NCBI RefSeq assembly: GCF_046523945.1
Contig: NZ_CP171363.1
Coordinates: 1,178,001-1,242,000 of the forward strand
Origin: Faucicola mancuniensis
GTDB lineage: Bacteria; Pseudomonadota; Gammaproteobacteria; Pseudomonadales; Moraxellaceae
Reading direction: 5' to 3'
DNA: 64,000 nucleotides
Both the position numbers and the translations under genes were made by a program. Positions within the stretch are counted from its first letter, which is position 1. Every line of letters starts with the position of its first letter. The notes beneath the pieces were generated by a model that worked only from the letters and a program-made list of their open reading frames with translations, was not told where the DNA came from and made no database searches. Positions 1 through 10,138 of the stretch are shown one piece after another.

Positions 1-315
1 CATGCCCGTTCAACAGGTTCTTACTCACTTGTAACACAGCAACCATTGGGCGGTAAAGCCCAGTTTGGTGGTCAGCGTTTTGGTGAGATGGAAGTTTGGG
101 CATTAGAAGCCTACGGTGCTGCTTACACACTACAAGAAATGCTAACGGTCAAATCGGACGATGTGGAAGGTCGTACACGTATGTACAAAAACATCGTGGA
201 TGGTGAGCAAAACATGGCACCGGGTATGCCTGAGTCATTTAATGTATTGACCAAAGAGATTAAATCTTTGGGTATTAACATTGAGTTAAAAGACCATAGT
301 AAAATCAAAAACTAA
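1..315 (+). CDS. rpoB: RNA polymerase beta subunit, C-terminal end (partial)
   Basis: This is the last 104 codons of the beta subunit of RNA polymerase; the start lies before the window. The frame is open from base 1 and ends in TAA. The fragment shows the conserved beta C-terminal clamp sequence, including GGKAQFGGQRFGEMEVWALE and AYGAAYTLQEMLTVKSDDV, which packs against beta-prime. rpoC follows on the same strand after 97 bp, the normal bacterial order. The identification is secure; only the amount of missing sequence cannot be seen. Confidence 0.97.
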   Translation, partial: HARSTGSYSLVTQQPLGGKAQFGGQRFGEMEVWALEAYGAAYTLQEMLTVKSDDVEGRTRMYKNIVDGEQNMAPGMPESFNVLTKEIKSLGINIELKDHSKIKN

Positions 316-324
316 GCAAAAAAC

Positions 325-352
325 TGCAATCATCAATGATGGTTGCAGTATT
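325..352 (+). other. hairpin in the rpoB-rpoC gap
   Basis: CTGCAATCAT pairs with ATGGTTGCAG with one G-T pair, forming a short stem between the two polymerase genes. No run of T follows, so it does not look like a terminator. RNA processing structures between rpoB and rpoC are known in E. coli; a role here is only inferred. Confidence 0.4.
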
Positions 353-412
353 CGCGTGTTTTAACAAATTCGCTTTAAAAAATTGATAATTTACTCACGA
401 TGGAGAAGTAAT

Positions 413-3400
413 TTGAAAGATTTATTAGATATCATGAAAAGCCCTGTGGACTCTACAAATTTAGAGTTTGACAGCATTCAAATTTCTTTAGCATCGCCAG
501 ACACCATAAAATCATGGTCGCATGGTGAAGTGAAAAAACCTGAAACCATCAATTACCGTACCTTTAAACCAGAACGTGATGGTTTATTTTGTGCCAAAAT
601 TTTTGGTCCAGTCAAAGACTATGAATGTCTTTGTGGCAAATACAAACGTCGTAAATTCCAAGGCGTTATCTGTGAAAAATGTGGCGTAGAAGTTACTGCA
701 GGAAAAGTTCGCCGTGAACGTATGGGTCATATTGAGCTTGCCAGCCCTGTTGCTCATATTTGGTTTTTAAAATCATTGCCAAGCCGTATCGGCTTGTTGC
801 TTGATATGACCTTGCGTGATATTGAGCGTGTGTTATATTTTGAAAGCTATGTCGTGACTGACCCTGGTTTGACCAGCCTTGAAAAATATCAACTGCTTGA
901 TGACGAAGATTATTTTAAAGCCCTAGAAGAATTTGGCGATGAATTTACCGCCAAAATGGGTGCAGAAGCGGTTCAAGATTTATTGCGTGATATTGATGTG
1001 GATTTGGAAATTGACCAACTTCGCGAAGAAATTCCGAACACAGGCTCAGAAACCAAACTGAAAAAAATGTCAAAACGCTTAAAATTGTTGGAATCTTTCC
1101 GTGATTCTAACAACAAACCTGAGTGGATGGTAATGAATATTTTACCTGTATTGCCACCAGATTTGCGCCCGTTGGTACCACTGGAAGGCGGTCGTTTTGC
1201 AACTTCAGATTTGAACGATTTGTATCGCCGTGTGATTAACCGTAACAACCGTTTAAAACGTTTATTAGAATTAAACGCACCTGACATTATCGTGCGTAAC
1301 GAAAAACGTATGTTACAAGAATCGGTTGATGCCTTGCTAGATAATGGCTGTCGTGGTCGTGCGATTACTGGCTCAAACAAACGTCCTTTAAAATCTTTAG
1401 CGGATATGATTAAAGGTAAACAAGGTCGTTTCCGTCAAAACTTGTTAGGTAAACGTGTAGACTATTCAGGTCGTTCGGTGATTACCGTAGTCCCATACTT
1501 GCGTTTGCATCAATGCGGTTTGCCAAAGAAAATGGCGTTAGAATTATTTAAACCATTTACTTACGCAAAACTATTACAAAAAGGTATCGCAACAACGATT
1601 AAAGCTGCCAAAAAAATGGTTGAGCGTGAAGAACCAGCCGTTTGGGATATGCTTGCCAGTGTGATTCGTGAACATCCAGTACTATTGAACCGTGCACCAA
1701 CACTGCACCGTTTGGGTTTACAAGCGTTTGAGCCTGTGTTGATTGAAGGTAAAGCCATTCAGTTGCACCCATTGGTGTGTTCAGCGTTTAACGCCGACTT
1801 TGACGGTGACCAAATGGCGGTTCACGTGCCATTGACGTTAGAAGCACAGCTTGAAGCGCGTGCCTTGATGATGTCTACCAATAATATTTTGTCACCTGCC
1901 AACGGTGAGCCGATTATCACACCATCGCAAGACGTTGTGTTAGGTCTATACTATATCAGCCGTGGTAAAGTGAATGCCAAAGGCGAAGGCATGACTTTTT
2001 CTAATGTCAAAGAAGTGTATCGTGCTTTGGGTGCGAATAAATTAAGTGTCAATGCTAAAATCAAAGTGCGTGTTACCGAAACTACTTTTGATGAAGATGG
2101 CACAGAACATACTGCCACTCGCATGATTGAAACAGTTGCAGGTCGTTGCTTAATTTGGAACATCACGCCAAAAGGCATGAACTTTGACGAAGTAAACAAA
2201 GAGATGACCAAGAAAAACATCTCAAAACTGATTAACTCATGTTACCGTAAAATGGGCGTAAAAGACAGCGTTATGTTCGCTGACCAATTGATGTACTTAG
2301 GTTTTGCCCAAGCGACCTTGTCAGGCGTTTCTATTGGTATGGAAGACATGGTCATTCCACCAAGCAAAAACCAAATCATTGAATCGGCTGATGCAGAAGT
2401 ACGTGAAATTGAACATCAATTTGAACAAGGTTTTGTAACCGCAGGTGAACGTTATAACAAAGTGATTGATATTTGGTCTCGTACCAATGAACAAATCGCC
2501 AAAGCGATGATGGACAACCTATCATTTGACACCGTGATTAACCGTGATGGTAATGAAGAAAAAGAAAAATCTTTCAACTCAATTTACATCATGTCAGACT
2601 CAGGTGCTCGTGGTAGTGCGACACAGATTCGTCAGTTGGCAGGTATGCGTGGCTTGATGGCAAAACCTGACGGCTCTATTATTGAAACGCCAATTAAAGC
2701 AAATTTCCGTGAAGGTTTGAGCGTTTTGCAGTACTTTATCTCAACGCACGGTGCACGTAAAGGTCTTGCGGATACCGCATTGAAAACCGCAAACTCGGGT
2801 TACTTAACTCGCCGTTTGGTGGACGTAGCACAAGACTTGGTGATTACCCAAGAAGACTGTGGCACAGAAAAAGGCATTTTGATGAAGCCACACATTCAAG
2901 GTGGTGAAATCATCGAACAACTGGGCGACCGTGTATTGGGTCGTGTAACCGCCAAAGACGTGATGTCAAACAAAACAGGCGAAGTTGCTATTCCAGCAGG
3001 TACATTGCTTGATGAGCATTGGGTAAAAGTACTTGATGAACATGGTATTGATGAAGTTTGGGTACGTTCGGTCATTACTTGTGATGTACCATATGGCGTG
3101 TGTGCAAAATGTTACGGTCGTGATTTGGCTCGTGGTCATCGTGTCAATATCGGTGAGTCAGTCGGTGTTATGGCAGCTCAGTCAATCGGTGAGCCGGGTA
3201 CACAGCTTACCATGCGTACATTCCACGTAGGTGGTGCGGCATCTGCTGAATCCGTTCAAAACAGCATTCAGGTAAATAACGCAGGTACAGTACGTTTCCA
3301 AAACTTAAAATCAGTAAAACACACTGATGGACATTTGGTGGTGGTTTCTCGTTCTGCTGAAATCAGTGTTACCGACGATTTGGGTCGTGAGCGTGAGCGT

Positions 3401-4648
3401 TATAAAGCACCATACGGTTCATCTGTCTTGGTAATGGACGGTGAAACGGTAAGTGCAGGTCAAACCATTGCAAAATGGGACCCACATACCCACCCAATTA
3501 TTACCGAAGTATCAGGTAAAGCTCGCTTTAACGATATCACCGATGGTATCACAGCGACCATGAAGATTGATGAAGCCACAGGTATGAGTTCTTACGAAAT
3601 CTTGGCGACCAAAGACCGCCCAAGCTCTGGTAAAGACTTGCGTCCTGCGATTATTCTTGACACCAAAGATGGCAAAGAGGTGATTTACTTCCTACCACAA
3701 CAAACCATCATTCGTGTACACGAAGGTGATGAAGTTGCCACAGGCTCGGTGTTAGGTCGTGTTCCACAAGAATCATCAGGTACAAAAGATATTACGGGTG
3801 GTTTGCCACGTGTCGCCGACTTGTTTGAAGCCCGCCGTCCAAAAGATCATGCGATTATGGCTGAAATGAGTGGTACAGTCAGTTTTGGTAAAGATACCAA
3901 AGGCAAAAACCGCTTTATCATTACCAATGATGATGGTGAAATCCACGAAGAGTTGATTCCAAAATGGCGACAAATCAACGTGTTTGAAGGTGAGCGAGTG
4001 GAGCGTGGTGAAGTGATTGCCGATGGTCCTGCCAACCCACACGATATTTTACGCTTAAAAGGCGAAACCGAATTGGCAAACTATATTGTCAATGAAGTAC
4101 AAGACGTTTACCGTTTACAAGGCGTAAAAATCAATGACAAACACATTGAAGTCATCATTCGTCAAATGCTTCGTAAAGTAGAAATTATCGAAGGCGGTGA
4201 TTCAAGCTACTTTAAAGGTGACCAAGCCGAATACGCTGATATCGTGGCATTAAACCAAAAACTTGACAGCGAAAATAAATTCCCTGTGAAATTTGAACGT
4301 TTATTGATGGGTATTACCAAAGCATCGCTTGCAACCGAAAGCTTTATTTCGGCAGGATCGTTCCAAGAAACCACACGTGTCTTGACAGCCGCTGCGGTAA
4401 TGGGTAAAGTTGATGACTTGCGTGGTCTAAAAGAAAACGTGGTTGTCGGTCGTCTTGTACCATCAGGAACAGGTTTGGCGTATCATACCTATCGCCAAAA
4501 TACGGTGAATACAGCAGACGAAATCATCAACACTGATGTGTTAGACAATGCGTTGGTTGAAGGTGTGATTCCTGCTGATGTGGATAATTTCACCGAAGAG
4601 TTCCAAAACAAATTTGCAGAAGAATTTAACAGTCAAGAAAACAAATAA
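413..4648 (+). CDS. rpoC: RNA polymerase beta-prime subunit
   Basis: Largest catalytic subunit of DNA-dependent RNA polymerase, 1411 residues from the chosen start. I use the TTG at 413 because it gives a start of the form (M)KDLLDIMKS like other RpoC proteins and has GGAGA at 402-406; a TTG at 383 would add ten unrelated residues. Near residue 70 lies the zinc motif CLCGKYKRRKFQGVICEKCG, about residue 465 the magnesium-binding NADFDGDQ, and further on the second zinc cluster around CDVPYGVCAKCYGRD. The length matches the gammaproteobacterial form. It is expected to be cotranscribed with rpoB and ends just before a hairpin terminator. Confidence 0.97.
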   Translation: MKDLLDIMKSPVDSTNLEFDSIQISLASPDTIKSWSHGEVKKPETINYRTFKPERDGLFCAKIFGPVKDYECLCGKYKRRKFQGVICEKCGVEVTAGKVRRERMGHIELASPVAHIWFLKSLPSRIGLLLDMTLRDIERVLYFESYVVTDPGLTSLEKYQLLDDEDYFKALEEFGDEFTAKMGAEAVQDLLRDIDVDLEIDQLREEIPNTGSETKLKKMSKRLKLLESFRDSNNKPEWMVMNILPVLPPDLRPLVPLEGGRFATSDLNDLYRRVINRNNRLKRLLELNAPDIIVRNEKRMLQESVDALLDNGCRGRAITGSNKRPLKSLADMIKGKQGRFRQNLLGKRVDYSGRSVITVVPYLRLHQCGLPKKMALELFKPFTYAKLLQKGIATTIKAAKKMVEREEPAVWDMLASVIREHPVLLNRAPTLHRLGLQAFEPVLIEGKAIQLHPLVCSAFNADFDGDQMAVHVPLTLEAQLEARALMMSTNNILSPANGEPIITPSQDVVLGLYYISRGKVNAKGEGMTFSNVKEVYRALGANKLSVNAKIKVRVTETTFDEDGTEHTATRMIETVAGRCLIWNITPKGMNFDEVNKEMTKKNISKLINSCYRKMGVKDSVMFADQLMYLGFAQATLSGVSIGMEDMVIPPSKNQIIESADAEVREIEHQFEQGFVTAGERYNKVIDIWSRTNEQIAKAMMDNLSFDTVINRDGNEEKEKSFNSIYIMSDSGARGSATQIRQLAGMRGLMAKPDGSIIETPIKANFREGLSVLQYFISTHGARKGLADTALKTANSGYLTRRLVDVAQDLVITQEDCGTEKGILMKPHIQGGEIIEQLGDRVLGRVTAKDVMSNKTGEVAIPAGTLLDEHWVKVLDEHGIDEVWVRSVITCDVPYGVCAKCYGRDLARGHRVNIGESVGVMAAQSIGEPGTQLTMRTFHVGGAASAESVQNSIQVNNAGTVRFQNLKSVKHTDGHLVVVSRSAEISVTDDLGRERERYKAPYGSSVLVMDGETVSAGQTIAKWDPHTHPIITEVSGKARFNDITDGITATMKIDEATGMSSYEILATKDRPSSGKDLRPAIILDTKDGKEVIYFLPQQTIIRVHEGDEVATGSVLGRVPQESSGTKDITGGLPRVADLFEARRPKDHAIMAEMSGTVSFGKDTKGKNRFIITNDDGEIHEELIPKWRQINVFEGERVERGEVIADGPANPHDILRLKGETELANYIVNEVQDVYRLQGVKINDKHIEVIIRQMLRKVEIIEGGDSSYFKGDQAEYADIVALNQKLDSENKFPVKFERLLMGITKASLATESFISAGSFQETTRVLTAAAVMGKVDDLRGLKENVVVGRLVPSGTGLAYHTYRQNTVNTADEIINTDVLDNALVEGVIPADVDNFTEEFQNKFAEEFNSQENK

Positions 4649-4679
4649 TTTGATTGTCAAATATTTAGCAAAACAAAAG

Positions 4680-4706
4680 GGTCAGTTCGTAAGAATTGAC
4701 CTTTTT
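4680..4706 (+). terminator. terminator after rpoC
   Basis: GGTCAGTTC pairs with GAATTGACC around a GTAA loop, followed by CTTTTTG. It lies 31 bp after the rpoC stop, at the expected end of the rpoBC transcript. Confidence 0.8.
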
Positions 4707-4769
4707 GTTTGGCGTTTTTTTGTGAAAAGTGCTATAGTTGTGTTTATTTGTAAAATTTAGGAAAAAATT

Positions 4770-5294
4770 ATGGCAAACCGTGTCGCACGTTATCAAGCGG
4801 ATAGAACCAACCAAAAATTTTATTTTAGCCGAATTTATTGCCAGCTGGCAGAAGAAACACCCCAAGCCCAACTGCAAACTGCTCATGTCGAATCGGCAAT
4901 TTTGCATTTGTACGGTGGTTATTTGGCATTTTTACAGGAAATTTCCCATTATTATCATGTCAATTTGGCAGAACCCAGTTTGACAAACATTGAAAAAGCA
5001 TTGGCAGAGCGAACCCAAATTTCACCAGAAATTGTGCGTTTAAAAAAACTTTTACAAACAGACTTTTTAGCAGACATTGAACAAGCCGTAAAACAAGTTG
5101 ATTTTAAACCTGTCCCCAAAGAAAAAACTGAAAACAATGAAAAGCTTGTATTAAATGGCAAATTGCCTGTGGTGGACGTGATGGCAAAGGCAATGACTGA
5201 TGGCTTGGTGATATCGGTGGATATGGTACGTCAGTGGCGTGGGCAGTTGCTTGAAGTGGTGGAAAGTTTGCGAGAAGGTATGGTTGAATTTTAA
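4770..5294 (+). CDS. DUF6586-like protein of unknown function
   Basis: A 174-residue, probably cytoplasmic protein without signal peptide or membrane segment. It starts MANRVARYQADRTNQKFYFS, which resembles the Moraxellaceae/Pseudomonas family DUF6586 as I recall it; this is from memory. The body is helical and ends in a region with LPVVDVMAKAMTDGLVISV. A good ribosome site (AGGA) precedes the ATG. It stands alone between two terminators, so it has its own promoter in the 120-bp gap after rpoC. Function is unknown. Confidence 0.7.
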   Translation: MANRVARYQADRTNQKFYFSRIYCQLAEETPQAQLQTAHVESAILHLYGGYLAFLQEISHYYHVNLAEPSLTNIEKALAERTQISPEIVRLKKLLQTDFLADIEQAVKQVDFKPVPKEKTENNEKLVLNGKLPVVDVMAKAMTDGLVISVDMVRQWRGQLLEVVESLREGMVEF

Positions 5295-5296
5295 TC

Positions 5297-5329
5297 AAAA
5301 AAAATCCCAAAGTTGTTTTGGGATTTTTT
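5297..5329. terminator. bidirectional terminator
   Basis: ATCCCAAA and TTTGGGAT form a stem with A-rich sequence on the left and T-rich on the right. It lies between two convergent genes (DUF6586-like and mrcA) and can stop transcription from both sides. Confidence 0.85.
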
Positions 5330-5346
5330 ATTTGCAAAATAACGGA

Positions 5347-8058
5347 TTATTCTTCGGCAGATTTGACTCGGCGGTTGGATTCAATTTGTGCCATGTTGCG
5401 GTTTTGTTTGGGTTGTTCGCTTGGCATATCGTCAGTTGTAGAGTCGATGTCAGGCTGTTGTTCAGGACGTTTTTGGGTAACGCCTTTCGGGGGTTTGGTT
5501 TCATCTTTGATTTCGTTGCCTTTGCTGTCCAAACGTCTTTCGCCATTGTCGGTTAGTTCAATGGTTTCTTGTTCTTGTTTTTTGGATTTGGCACGGTTGT
5601 TAACAGATACCCATTGTACAGGTTTGTCTTTGAGCATTTTTGAGGTAAAATCCATCCACACAGGCAGGGCTGCCACACCACCAAACTCACCACGTCCTAA
5701 GCCGACAGGTTGGTCAAAACCAATCCAAACGATGGTCGCCATCGTTGGGTGAATCCCTGCAAACCATGCGTCTTTGGCATCATTGGTGGTACCAGTTTTA
5801 CCGCCGACATCAGAGCGTCCAATCGCTTGGGCTTTTTTGGCAGTACCAAGCTGAATCACATCGCGCATCATGTTTGCCATTTGAAAAGCCGAGCTTGAGG
5901 CGATAATGCGTGGTGCTTGTTGTGAAGGCTGATATTGGATAGCACTTGGTTTTAATCGGTCAGATTCAGGGCCAGCATCATAAAGCTGAGCTTCTAAATC
6001 GGCTCGGCGTTTTAGCAAATCTTTTTTGGCTTTTTCTTCTTTGCTTAATTTTGTGTTTTGTTTTTTATCGGTTGGTTCTTCGGCATCGTCATTTGGCTTG
6101 CTTTCTTCTTCATCAATTGGATTTTCGTTGAGTAAATCCGCTTTTTTGGTTTCGTTGTTGTTTTTGCCGTCTTTTTGTAATTGTTCAAATGCTTTGAGCG
6201 TGTCAGCATTGAGTTTTTTGAGTTGGCTGTTAAAGCAAGTCGCACACGCATTTTGTGGATTAGCTTGGAAAATTAATTTGCCATTATAATCAAATATTTG
6301 TTCAATAAAATAAGGTTGAATACGATGTCCACCATTGGCAATCGTTGAATAAGCGGTCGCCATTTGTACGGGTGTGGCTTCGCCAGAACCCAATGCCAAT
6401 GATAGCGTGGTCGGCATACGGTCTTTTTCAAGCCCCAGTTGGCTCAACATTTCTCGGGTATCAGGAATACCTGCTGAACGTAAGACACGAATAGATACCA
6501 AGTTTCTGGATAAATAAAGCCCTGTACGCAGTGGAATTGAGCCTAAAAAGCGTCCATCAGCATTTTTTGGGGTCCAGTTACCAACCTTTAACGGTCCGTC
6601 CGATACCAAAGTATCAGGGCTAAAGCCTTTTTCTAAAGCGGCGGTATAAACCAAAGGCTTGATGGTAGAACCTGGCTGGCGATAGCCTTGTAAGGCACGG
6701 TTAAATTTGCTTTTGTTAAAGTCAAAGCCACCAACGGCGGCAATTAACGCCCCTGTATCAGGCTCAACAGAGACTAAAGCCCCTTCTACCGCAGGCAGTT
6801 GAACCAAGTTCCATTTTTCGGAATCGTTTTCGTTTTGTGTTACATATACCACATCATGCTGACGCACACTGACACTGCCATAAGACTGACGTACGTATGA
6901 CAATGAGCCTGTGATTTTTGTGCCGTTTTTCATTTGGGCTTCAAACTGATTACCAGAAATCAGTTTGGTAACTTCAACGGGATAAAAAGGTGGAATATCT
7001 GGAAAATTGGCAAATACTGCAGGTTTTGACTTTTTATCTTTGGCATATTTGGTGTTGGGTGGTCTTCGCCAACCATGACGGCGGTCATACGCAAACAAGC
7101 CACGTTTTAACGCATTGTCGGCGATTTCTTGTTCTTTACTGTCAATGGTTAATTTCACACGCCAACCAGAATCCATCACGCTTTCGCCATATTGCTCAAC
7201 CAAGGCAACACGAGTCATTTCGGCAAGATAAGGAAAGTTTTTATCCAGTTTTGCTTGATAAAGTTTTAAGTTAATCGGTGCATTGACTGCTTCGTCATAT
7301 TGGGCTTGGGTGATAGCACCATTTTTGAGCATTTGTCCCAAAATCCAGTTGCGGCGTTCTAAGGCACGTTCAGGATTGACGACAGGATTGTATTTTGATG
7401 GGGCTTTTGGCAAACCTGCAATCATTGCCATTTCGGCAATGGTTAAATTGTCCAAAGATTTGCTATAATATTGTTTGGCAGCAGCCTTAATCCCATATGC
7501 CCCTTGACCCAAATAAATTTTATTCACGTATAAAGTAAAAATTTCATTTTTGGTCAATTTTTCTTCAATTTTTCTAGCTAAAAATAACTCAACCAATTTA
7601 CGGTTTAAGGTTCGCTCAGGCGATAAAAAATAATTTTTGGCAACCTGCATGGTAATGGTAGAACCGCCCGTTTGTCCTTCATCATCGCTCACCGCTTCGG
7701 TTACGGCACGTCCAATCCCTTTGACACTGATGCCGCTATGCTGAAAAAAACTGGCATCTTCGGCAGCCAAAAACGCATTCACCAAATCTTTTGGTACATC
7801 TTCATAGGCGACAGGCAAAGACATGGTATTACCATACTGTCCGATGAGTTGGTTATCGCTTGTGTAAATTTGTAAAGGCATGGCAAGTTTGGCTTGTTTT
7901 AGCTCATCAAGACTCGGCAAACTTGGCGTGATATACATCGCCATACCATAAAAACCAATCGGAAATGCTAAAACCAATACAATTGCCAATGCAACAATGG
8001 CTAAAATCAAATTAACAAAAAACTTTAACAATGAAAAAGAAGTGGCATTTTTAGACAT
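5347..8058 (-). CDS. mrcA: penicillin-binding protein 1A
   Basis: Bifunctional peptidoglycan synthase, about 903 residues, anchored by one N-terminal membrane helix (about residues 12-38). The glycosyltransferase domain shows EDASFFQHSGI, GGSTITMQVAKN and the RKLVELFLARKIE stretch. The transpeptidase domain shows the active-site PGSTIKP, SRNL and KTGTT motifs. A Lys/Glu-rich insert lies before the KTG box and the C-terminal tail is charged and disordered. ATG at 8058 gives MSKNATS; an ATG four codons upstream (8070) is also possible and neither has a strong ribosome site. The gene is divergent from pilM, as in Pseudomonas and Acinetobacter. Confidence 0.95.
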   Translation of the reverse strand: MSKNATSFSLLKFFVNLILAIVALAIVLVLAFPIGFYGMAMYITPSLPSLDELKQAKLAMPLQIYTSDNQLIGQYGNTMSLPVAYEDVPKDLVNAFLAAEDASFFQHSGISVKGIGRAVTEAVSDDEGQTGGSTITMQVAKNYFLSPERTLNRKLVELFLARKIEEKLTKNEIFTLYVNKIYLGQGAYGIKAAAKQYYSKSLDNLTIAEMAMIAGLPKAPSKYNPVVNPERALERRNWILGQMLKNGAITQAQYDEAVNAPINLKLYQAKLDKNFPYLAEMTRVALVEQYGESVMDSGWRVKLTIDSKEQEIADNALKRGLFAYDRRHGWRRPPNTKYAKDKKSKPAVFANFPDIPPFYPVEVTKLISGNQFEAQMKNGTKITGSLSYVRQSYGSVSVRQHDVVYVTQNENDSEKWNLVQLPAVEGALVSVEPDTGALIAAVGGFDFNKSKFNRALQGYRQPGSTIKPLVYTAALEKGFSPDTLVSDGPLKVGNWTPKNADGRFLGSIPLRTGLYLSRNLVSIRVLRSAGIPDTREMLSQLGLEKDRMPTTLSLALGSGEATPVQMATAYSTIANGGHRIQPYFIEQIFDYNGKLIFQANPQNACATCFNSQLKKLNADTLKAFEQLQKDGKNNNETKKADLLNENPIDEEESKPNDDAEEPTDKKQNTKLSKEEKAKKDLLKRRADLEAQLYDAGPESDRLKPSAIQYQPSQQAPRIIASSSAFQMANMMRDVIQLGTAKKAQAIGRSDVGGKTGTTNDAKDAWFAGIHPTMATIVWIGFDQPVGLGRGEFGGVAALPVWMDFTSKMLKDKPVQWVSVNNRAKSKKQEQETIELTDNGERRLDSKGNEIKDETKPPKGVTQKRPEQQPDIDSTTDDMPSEQPKQNRNMAQIESNRRVKSAEE

Positions 8059-8070
8059 ACAGATTAACAT

Positions 8071-8258
8071 AGGAAAAATAAAATGCTATTATACCCAAAA
8101 AATTTCAACAGCAGTAAAAATTCTTTGCCATTTATCCTATTTTTATTCCATTTATTAGATAAAATTTAAAAAATGGTTGAATATTGTTAATCAATGCAGT
8201 ATTGTATACACTGTAGAAATTTTCTGTTACCGACACTAGCATATTAAGGAACATTGTT
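8071..8258. promoter_or_regulatory. divergent promoter region mrcA / pilM
   Basis: This 188-bp AT-rich gap must hold the promoters of both mrcA (leftward) and the pil operon (rightward). Only the pilM ribosome site (TAAGGA, 8245-8250) is clear; no -35/-10 pair stands out enough to name. Confidence 0.4.
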
Positions 8259-9311
8259 GTGAGGTTCTTAACAAAAAGCAACAAACAAATTATCGGTGTT
8301 GATGTTACTTCAACATCGGTAAAAATGGTTGAAATTGTCCGCCAGCAAGGACTATTTCACCTAAAAAATTATGGTATTGAACCGCTCAATCGGGGTGCTG
8401 TGATTGATAAAGAAATCAAAGACCCAGAAGCGGTAGGCGATGCGATTAATAAACTTAGTCGCTCGTTGAGTTTGTCTAGCAAAAACGTGGCAACAGCCGT
8501 TTCGGGTGCATCTGTGATTAGCAAAATCATTGAGATGGATACTGCCATGTCAGATACTGACCGTGAGGCTCGTATTCGTCTGGATGCTGACCAATATATT
8601 CCATATCCTTTAACCGAAGTTAATTTGGATTTTGAAGTATTAGGGCCTGCAGCTGATGAAGGCAAATCTCGTGTGCTGTTAGTCGCATCACGCTCTGAAA
8701 ATGTGGAGCAACGTGTTGAAGTGATGACGCTTGCAGGACTTGAGACAAAAGTGGTTGATGTGGAGTCTTATGCTATTGAGCGTGCATTTCAGCTCATCGT
8801 GGACAGCCTGCCAGGACAACCACAGAATGTCGCCTTGATTGACATTGGTCATAGTCAAACGACTTTGTATATCGCCAAAGATGGTGATTTTGTTTATAGT
8901 CGCGAACAATTGTTTGGCGGTGGACAGCTCACAGAAAGTATCCAAAATCGTTATGGCTTAACTTATGAAGAAGCCATGACAAACAAGAAAAACATGACAT
9001 TACCAGATGATTATCAATCAGATGTGTTAATGCCATTTTTGGATTCAATTGTTCAACAAATCACCCGTTCGTTACAATTTTATTTTTCTTCAAGCCAAAG
9101 TCATCAGGTTGATTATATCTTGTTATCGGGTGGTACAGCAAGTTTGCCCGGCTTGGCAAGCATGGTTGAACAAAAATTGGGTAGTCGTACCAGCATTGCC
9201 AATCCATTTGCCAATATGACGATTGGTAATCAAGTCAATACTGAGTCATTGTTGGTTGATGCACCTAGCTTGATGGCAGCGTGTGGTTTGGCATTAAGGA
9301 GTTTTGACTGA
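8259..9311 (+). CDS. pilM: type IV pilus assembly ATPase-like protein PilM
   Basis: Cytoplasmic actin/FtsA-like protein of the pilus inner-membrane alignment complex, 350 residues. It begins MRFLTKSNKQIIGVDVTSTS, with the nucleotide-binding phosphate-1 loop (IIGVDVTSTSVKMVE), a second loop (VALIDIGHSQTTLYI) and the LLSGGTASLPGL motif near the end. The start is GTG with TAAGGA eight bases upstream. Its TGA overlaps the pilN ATG by one base, so translation is coupled. PilM binds the N-terminus of PilN; this is known for the family. Confidence 0.95.
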   Translation: MRFLTKSNKQIIGVDVTSTSVKMVEIVRQQGLFHLKNYGIEPLNRGAVIDKEIKDPEAVGDAINKLSRSLSLSSKNVATAVSGASVISKIIEMDTAMSDTDREARIRLDADQYIPYPLTEVNLDFEVLGPAADEGKSRVLLVASRSENVEQRVEVMTLAGLETKVVDVESYAIERAFQLIVDSLPGQPQNVALIDIGHSQTTLYIAKDGDFVYSREQLFGGGQLTESIQNRYGLTYEEAMTNKKNMTLPDDYQSDVLMPFLDSIVQQITRSLQFYFSSSQSHQVDYILLSGGTASLPGLASMVEQKLGSRTSIANPFANMTIGNQVNTESLLVDAPSLMAACGLALRSFD

Positions 9312-10135
9312 TGGCAAGAATTAATTTACTGCCTTGGCGTCAAGAGGTTCGTGAACGTAAAAATAAAGAGTTTATGACCTTGATTGTGGCTGTGTTGTTA
9401 TTATCATTACTCGCCGCTTTTGCTGCTTGGAGTTATTTTAATAATCAATTAACAGACCAACAAGCCGCCAATGAAAAAATCAAACAAGAAAATACCAATC
9501 TTGATAAAGCATTAACCGAGATTGAAACCTTAGAGCAACAGCGTGATGATATCATTGCACGTATGAAGGTGATTCAAGATTTGCAAGGTCGTCGTCCTGT
9601 GCCTGTGCGTGTTTGGGACGATATTGCACGTTTAATCCCTGCACAAATGTATTTAACCAATATGAAGCGTGAAGGTGATTTGATTACTTTTACAGGACAG
9701 GCGAGTGATAATACCGTTGTTGCGAATTTTATCCGTGCGTTAGATGGCTCTGAATGGTTGCAAGATTCTGCTGTGGTGAGTTTGCAACAGCCTGATGCAG
9801 TTGCTTATAAACAAGCCACGACTGCACCGCAATCAGTGAATGGTAAACCACCTAGACCGACCTATCCAGAAGACAGTTATTTGACATTTGTGGTAACCAC
9901 CAAAATTAGTCAAGGTGTTGCCAGTGGCACAGCAAGCACGGCTAGTCCAGTCGCATCAGCACCAGCACCTGTGATGGCACAGCAACAAGTTGCATCAACT
10001 GTTCCAAGTAGCCAAGCATCAGCGGCTCAAGTGGCACAAGCACCTGTTGCGAGTGGTGCATCTGTGGCAAAGCCTGCAAGCACTGCAACAGTTACCAATC
10101 CAAAAGCATCAACTGCTAGCACGGCAAAGGAGTAA
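9311..10135 (+). CDS. pilN: type IV pilus inner-membrane protein PilN
   Basis: 274 residues. The start MARINLLPWRQEVRERKNKE is the conserved PilM-binding peptide, followed by one membrane helix (about residues 23-45) and a periplasmic coiled coil. The PilN core fold runs to about residue 200. After that comes an unusually long low-complexity tail rich in Ala, Ser, Thr, Val and Pro (about 70 residues), which makes the protein longer than the roughly 200 residues usual for the family. It overlaps pilM by one base and is followed by pilO after 3 bp. Confidence 0.93.
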   Translation: MARINLLPWRQEVRERKNKEFMTLIVAVLLLSLLAAFAAWSYFNNQLTDQQAANEKIKQENTNLDKALTEIETLEQQRDDIIARMKVIQDLQGRRPVPVRVWDDIARLIPAQMYLTNMKREGDLITFTGQASDNTVVANFIRALDGSEWLQDSAVVSLQQPDAVAYKQATTAPQSVNGKPPRPTYPEDSYLTFVVTTKISQGVASGTASTASPVASAPAPVMAQQQVASTVPSSQASAAQVAQAPVASGASVAKPASTATVTNPKASTASTAKE

Positions 10136-10138
10136 TCA

